In this document: piece after piece, positions 62,301 through 64,000 of the stretch
Layout of the letters: the number at the start of each line of letters is the position of its first letter
Numbering within the stretch: position 1 is the stretch's first letter
Assembly (NCBI GenBank): GCA_028564675.1
Contig: JAOVVO010000329.1
Coordinates: 21,227-85,226 of the forward strand
Length of the DNA: 64,000 nucleotides
Source: Onchocerca lupi
Taxonomy: Eukaryota; Nematoda; Chromadorea; Rhabditida; Onchocercidae
Reading direction: 5' to 3'
Notes under the pieces: generated by a model
The model's database searches: none
What the model was told of the DNA's origin: nothing
What the model saw: the letters and a program-made list of their open reading frames with translations, nothing else
Position numbers and translations under genes: made by a program

Positions 62301-63489
62301 TTGGAATTCCAAGTTCCATCGCTCGCTGGATCAACATTTTCATGCGTTCAAAAATCCATTGATCAGTTTGTTCGCCAGGTATCTAAAATTCCAAAAATGA
62401 TGTGATATTCAAATAATTAAAGAACTATTCATGAGGATTTTAACAGCATAAATAGAAAAGCATATAAGAAACAACGATTAGATCGATAATTAAGAAATAC
62501 TTTTGAATAAAACAGTTCGTTTGAAAAAAATGTATTCCAGTCAAAATATTTCTATTGATTGTATAAATTATGAGCTAACCAGATGTAGCAATCGTTGATC
62601 ATCGAAATATTTGGCACTTGGTAAAGTTTTAAGCTTGAATTCACGAATTTTGGCATCAATTATTTCTGTATCCAATCCACGATTTTCCATATGATGTCGT
62701 AGCGTATTTTCATCATAATCGAGAATCAATGCCATGTTTACAGGTCTTACCTGAGTTCATTCATCACTAATGACATATTATTTATATTTCTGTACATTTA
62801 CTTACAGTTGGGCTAGTAGGTCATCATTTAGTTTGTCCAACTCGATTTTTTTGGCAATTTTCTCACCTCACGTTCGAAACTTTCAACTTGGCGTGCTTCA
62901 CGTGGAAAACCTTCAAGAAAGAAAGCTTTTGCATCTTGATGCTTTCTCATTTCAGCCTGCACGAGTCCAAGCGCCAAATTATTTGGTATCAATTCACCTA
63001 AAATATAACCAAAATATTTGTGCAAAGAACTTTATTCTCTTATATTTTATTAATCGAAATTTTTAAATACAAATATTTATTTTCAAGAAAATTTCGAAAT
63101 TATTGCTCTTCGACAGTAATACACACAATGAGTTCAATTTTCAGGCTCATATAAATGCTTTAAAAAATAGTCAGTCATTTTTTATAAACATAAAGATTTT
63201 TGAAAATTTCTGAAAATTGATCCATTCTGAAATGAGTAATCGATACAAAAGTATGCACAATATGCATGAATAATATTTGTTGGAGCGGAATACTAAAAAG
63301 CTATACGAACAAACTAAAATTTACCTCGTTCATACCGTTCTGCCGCTTCCTTCCAATCTGGATTTGTGTTTTTATATTTCGCGATCGCAGCTCGAATCAT
63401 ATCGGGCATGCAGATATGCACAAGACCGAATTTACTCAAGGCTTCCTGCACTCGAGCTGCATGTCGTGTTTTGCCACCTCCTGGACCAC
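56346..63489 (-). CDS. Two-domain adenylate-kinase-like protein, 5' end incomplete, 15 exons
   Basis: Minus-strand exons from the 5' side: 63325-63489, 62867-62997, 62580-62750, 62245-62382, 61042-61282, 60664-60728, 60088-60190, 59875-59961, 58432-58527, 57705-57877, 57436-57552, 57261-57360, 57037-57134, 56602-56677 and 56346-56410. All phases agree, giving about 607 aa. Domain 1 has an intact P-loop (GGPGGGKT) and the AMP-site motif EGFPREARQVESFE, but GLDTE replaces the usual LID GRxDD. A Thr/Ala/Lys/Ser-rich linker of about 200 residues follows. Domain 2 has GPPGSNKAE at the P-loop (Asn for Gly), EGYPRAKNQAIDFE, and DNPEAIKTRLQMF. A Lys/Ser-rich tail ends the protein. Adenylate kinases exchange phosphate between ATP and AMP, and multi-domain forms are common in animals. 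Domain 2 may be catalytically weak. The first exon needs an upstream phase-1 exon, possibly outside the window. Confidence 0.88.
56724..56786. repeat. Short tandem duplication of about 32 bp in an intron
   Basis: AAAATTGAAAAAAAGTGAAATCACAT occurs twice in direct succession within the intron between the last exons of the adenylate-kinase gene. It is a small local duplication. Confidence 0.8.
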
Positions 63490-63730
63490 CTGCATAGAAA
63501 ACGAATATTTTATTGCTGATCTTCAAATGCCAAATTTCAATTCTTTGCAATATTTGCAGAGAAAAAAGCTCATAGTGAAAGTTTTATACTCATTATCTTT
63601 TTGATCTGCGTATAATCTTTATGAAAAAATATATAAATGTTCGCTGTTCGTTTCCTCACAGCACTTCTAATTCTTCACCGATTGATTGGAAATTCTGATG
63701 CAACGTTCCATTCGGATAGGCTTGTATTTT
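63490..63730. other. Sequence upstream of the first adenylate-kinase exon seen
   Basis: The missing 5' exon of the adenylate-kinase gene should lie here or beyond 64000. A minus-strand segment reading NGTLHQNFQSIGEELEVL (63656-63714) is coding-like but ends at a stop and lacks a fitting donor, so it was not joined. Confidence 0.4.
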
Positions 63731-63815
63731 TATACAGATGAGGCGCGTGTTTAGAAGATTTAAGATTTTGAACAAACGAATATTTATATTTTTATTTATA
63801 TAGACTAGCTGGATA
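63731..63815. mobile_element. Fragment related to the end of the Helentron-like element
   Basis: This shares GGCGCGTGTTTA, then TTTAAGATTTTGAACAAACG, then TTTTTATTTATATAGA with 48291-48362, in the same orientation. It is followed by CTAGCTGGATAAGG. It is a second copy of the repeat family, 15 kb away, without the other end visible. Confidence 0.5.
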
Positions 63816-63960
63816 AGGTCACACGAAGTGAAATACATATTAGTAATATTATCGGATAATGATTTCTAGATCAGCGCTATATATTTATAATTGCATTGGG
63901 AATAGATATCTTTGGAGTTTTGATTTTAATCATTTAGTTATTAATAATTAACTAACAATA

Positions 63961-64000
63961 CTACTACTACTACTACTACTACTAATAATAATAATAATAA
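63961..64000. repeat. (CTA)n(ATA)n microsatellite at the window edge
   Basis: Eight CTA units are followed by ATA units that run to the last base, so the repeat probably continues outside. Confidence 0.95.

Noticed and set aside
1..64000. Bacterial-style features: operons with ribosome binding sites, CRISPR arrays, insertion sequences
   Set aside because: Intron-rich genes of animal families and nematode splice signals show this is eukaryotic nuclear DNA. No array of spaced repeats fits CRISPR: the 28-bp repeat has no spacers.
1..64000. tRNA, rRNA or other structured RNA genes
   Set aside because: No TTCGA-type B box with matching acceptor stem or rRNA segment was noticed by eye. A covariance-model scan was not possible here.

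Overview
This window comes from an AT-rich nematode nuclear genome, most likely a filarial or other clade III parasite. The exons are small (30-285 bp), with GT/AG introns and 3' splice sites of the TTTYAG type. Several first exons begin just after such a site with a short leader before the ATG, as expected for spliced-leader (SL) trans-splicing. The gene content is metazoan: innexin, an RPamide neuropeptide precursor, a type II ectonucleotidase and a multi-domain adenylate kinase. I built every exon chain by hand and kept junctions only where the reading phase matched on both sides. No alignment or database search was run.

Layout. 1-4758: no recognised gene. 4770-12711 (+): an 11-exon gene, about 588 aa, for a degenerate P-loop GTPase-like protein. 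13272-14621 and 15816-15990 (+): exons encoding two different C-terminal membrane anchors, either a separate gene or alternative 3' ends of the GTPase-like gene. 19722-27616 (+): an 18-exon ENPP-type nucleotide pyrophosphatase/phosphodiesterase. 27617-34901: gene-poor, with a diverged duplication and an LTR-like remnant. 34902-35978 (-): an intronless glycerol-3-phosphate dehydrogenase. 40600-41146 (-): a broken, intron-containing histone H2B pseudogene. 42699-43657 (+): an intact RPamide neuropeptide precursor. 45593-46483: its frameshifted tandem copy. 47521-48362: a Helentron-like repeat carrying a large AT microsatellite. 51357-55013 (+): a 10-exon innexin with a PDZ-ligand-like C terminus and a higher-order minisatellite in one intron. 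55977-56164 (+): a candidate small membrane protein. 56346-63489 (-): a 15-exon protein with two adenylate-kinase domains, running toward or past the right edge at its 5' end.

The genes do not form an operon or pathway. The most notable points are: two unrelated P-loop proteins that both carry Asn where the Walker A glycine is expected; two candidate membrane-anchor exons with the same splice phase; a neuropeptide gene beside its decaying duplicate, with LTR-like DNA between them; and a 28-bp minisatellite organised into 84-bp triads.
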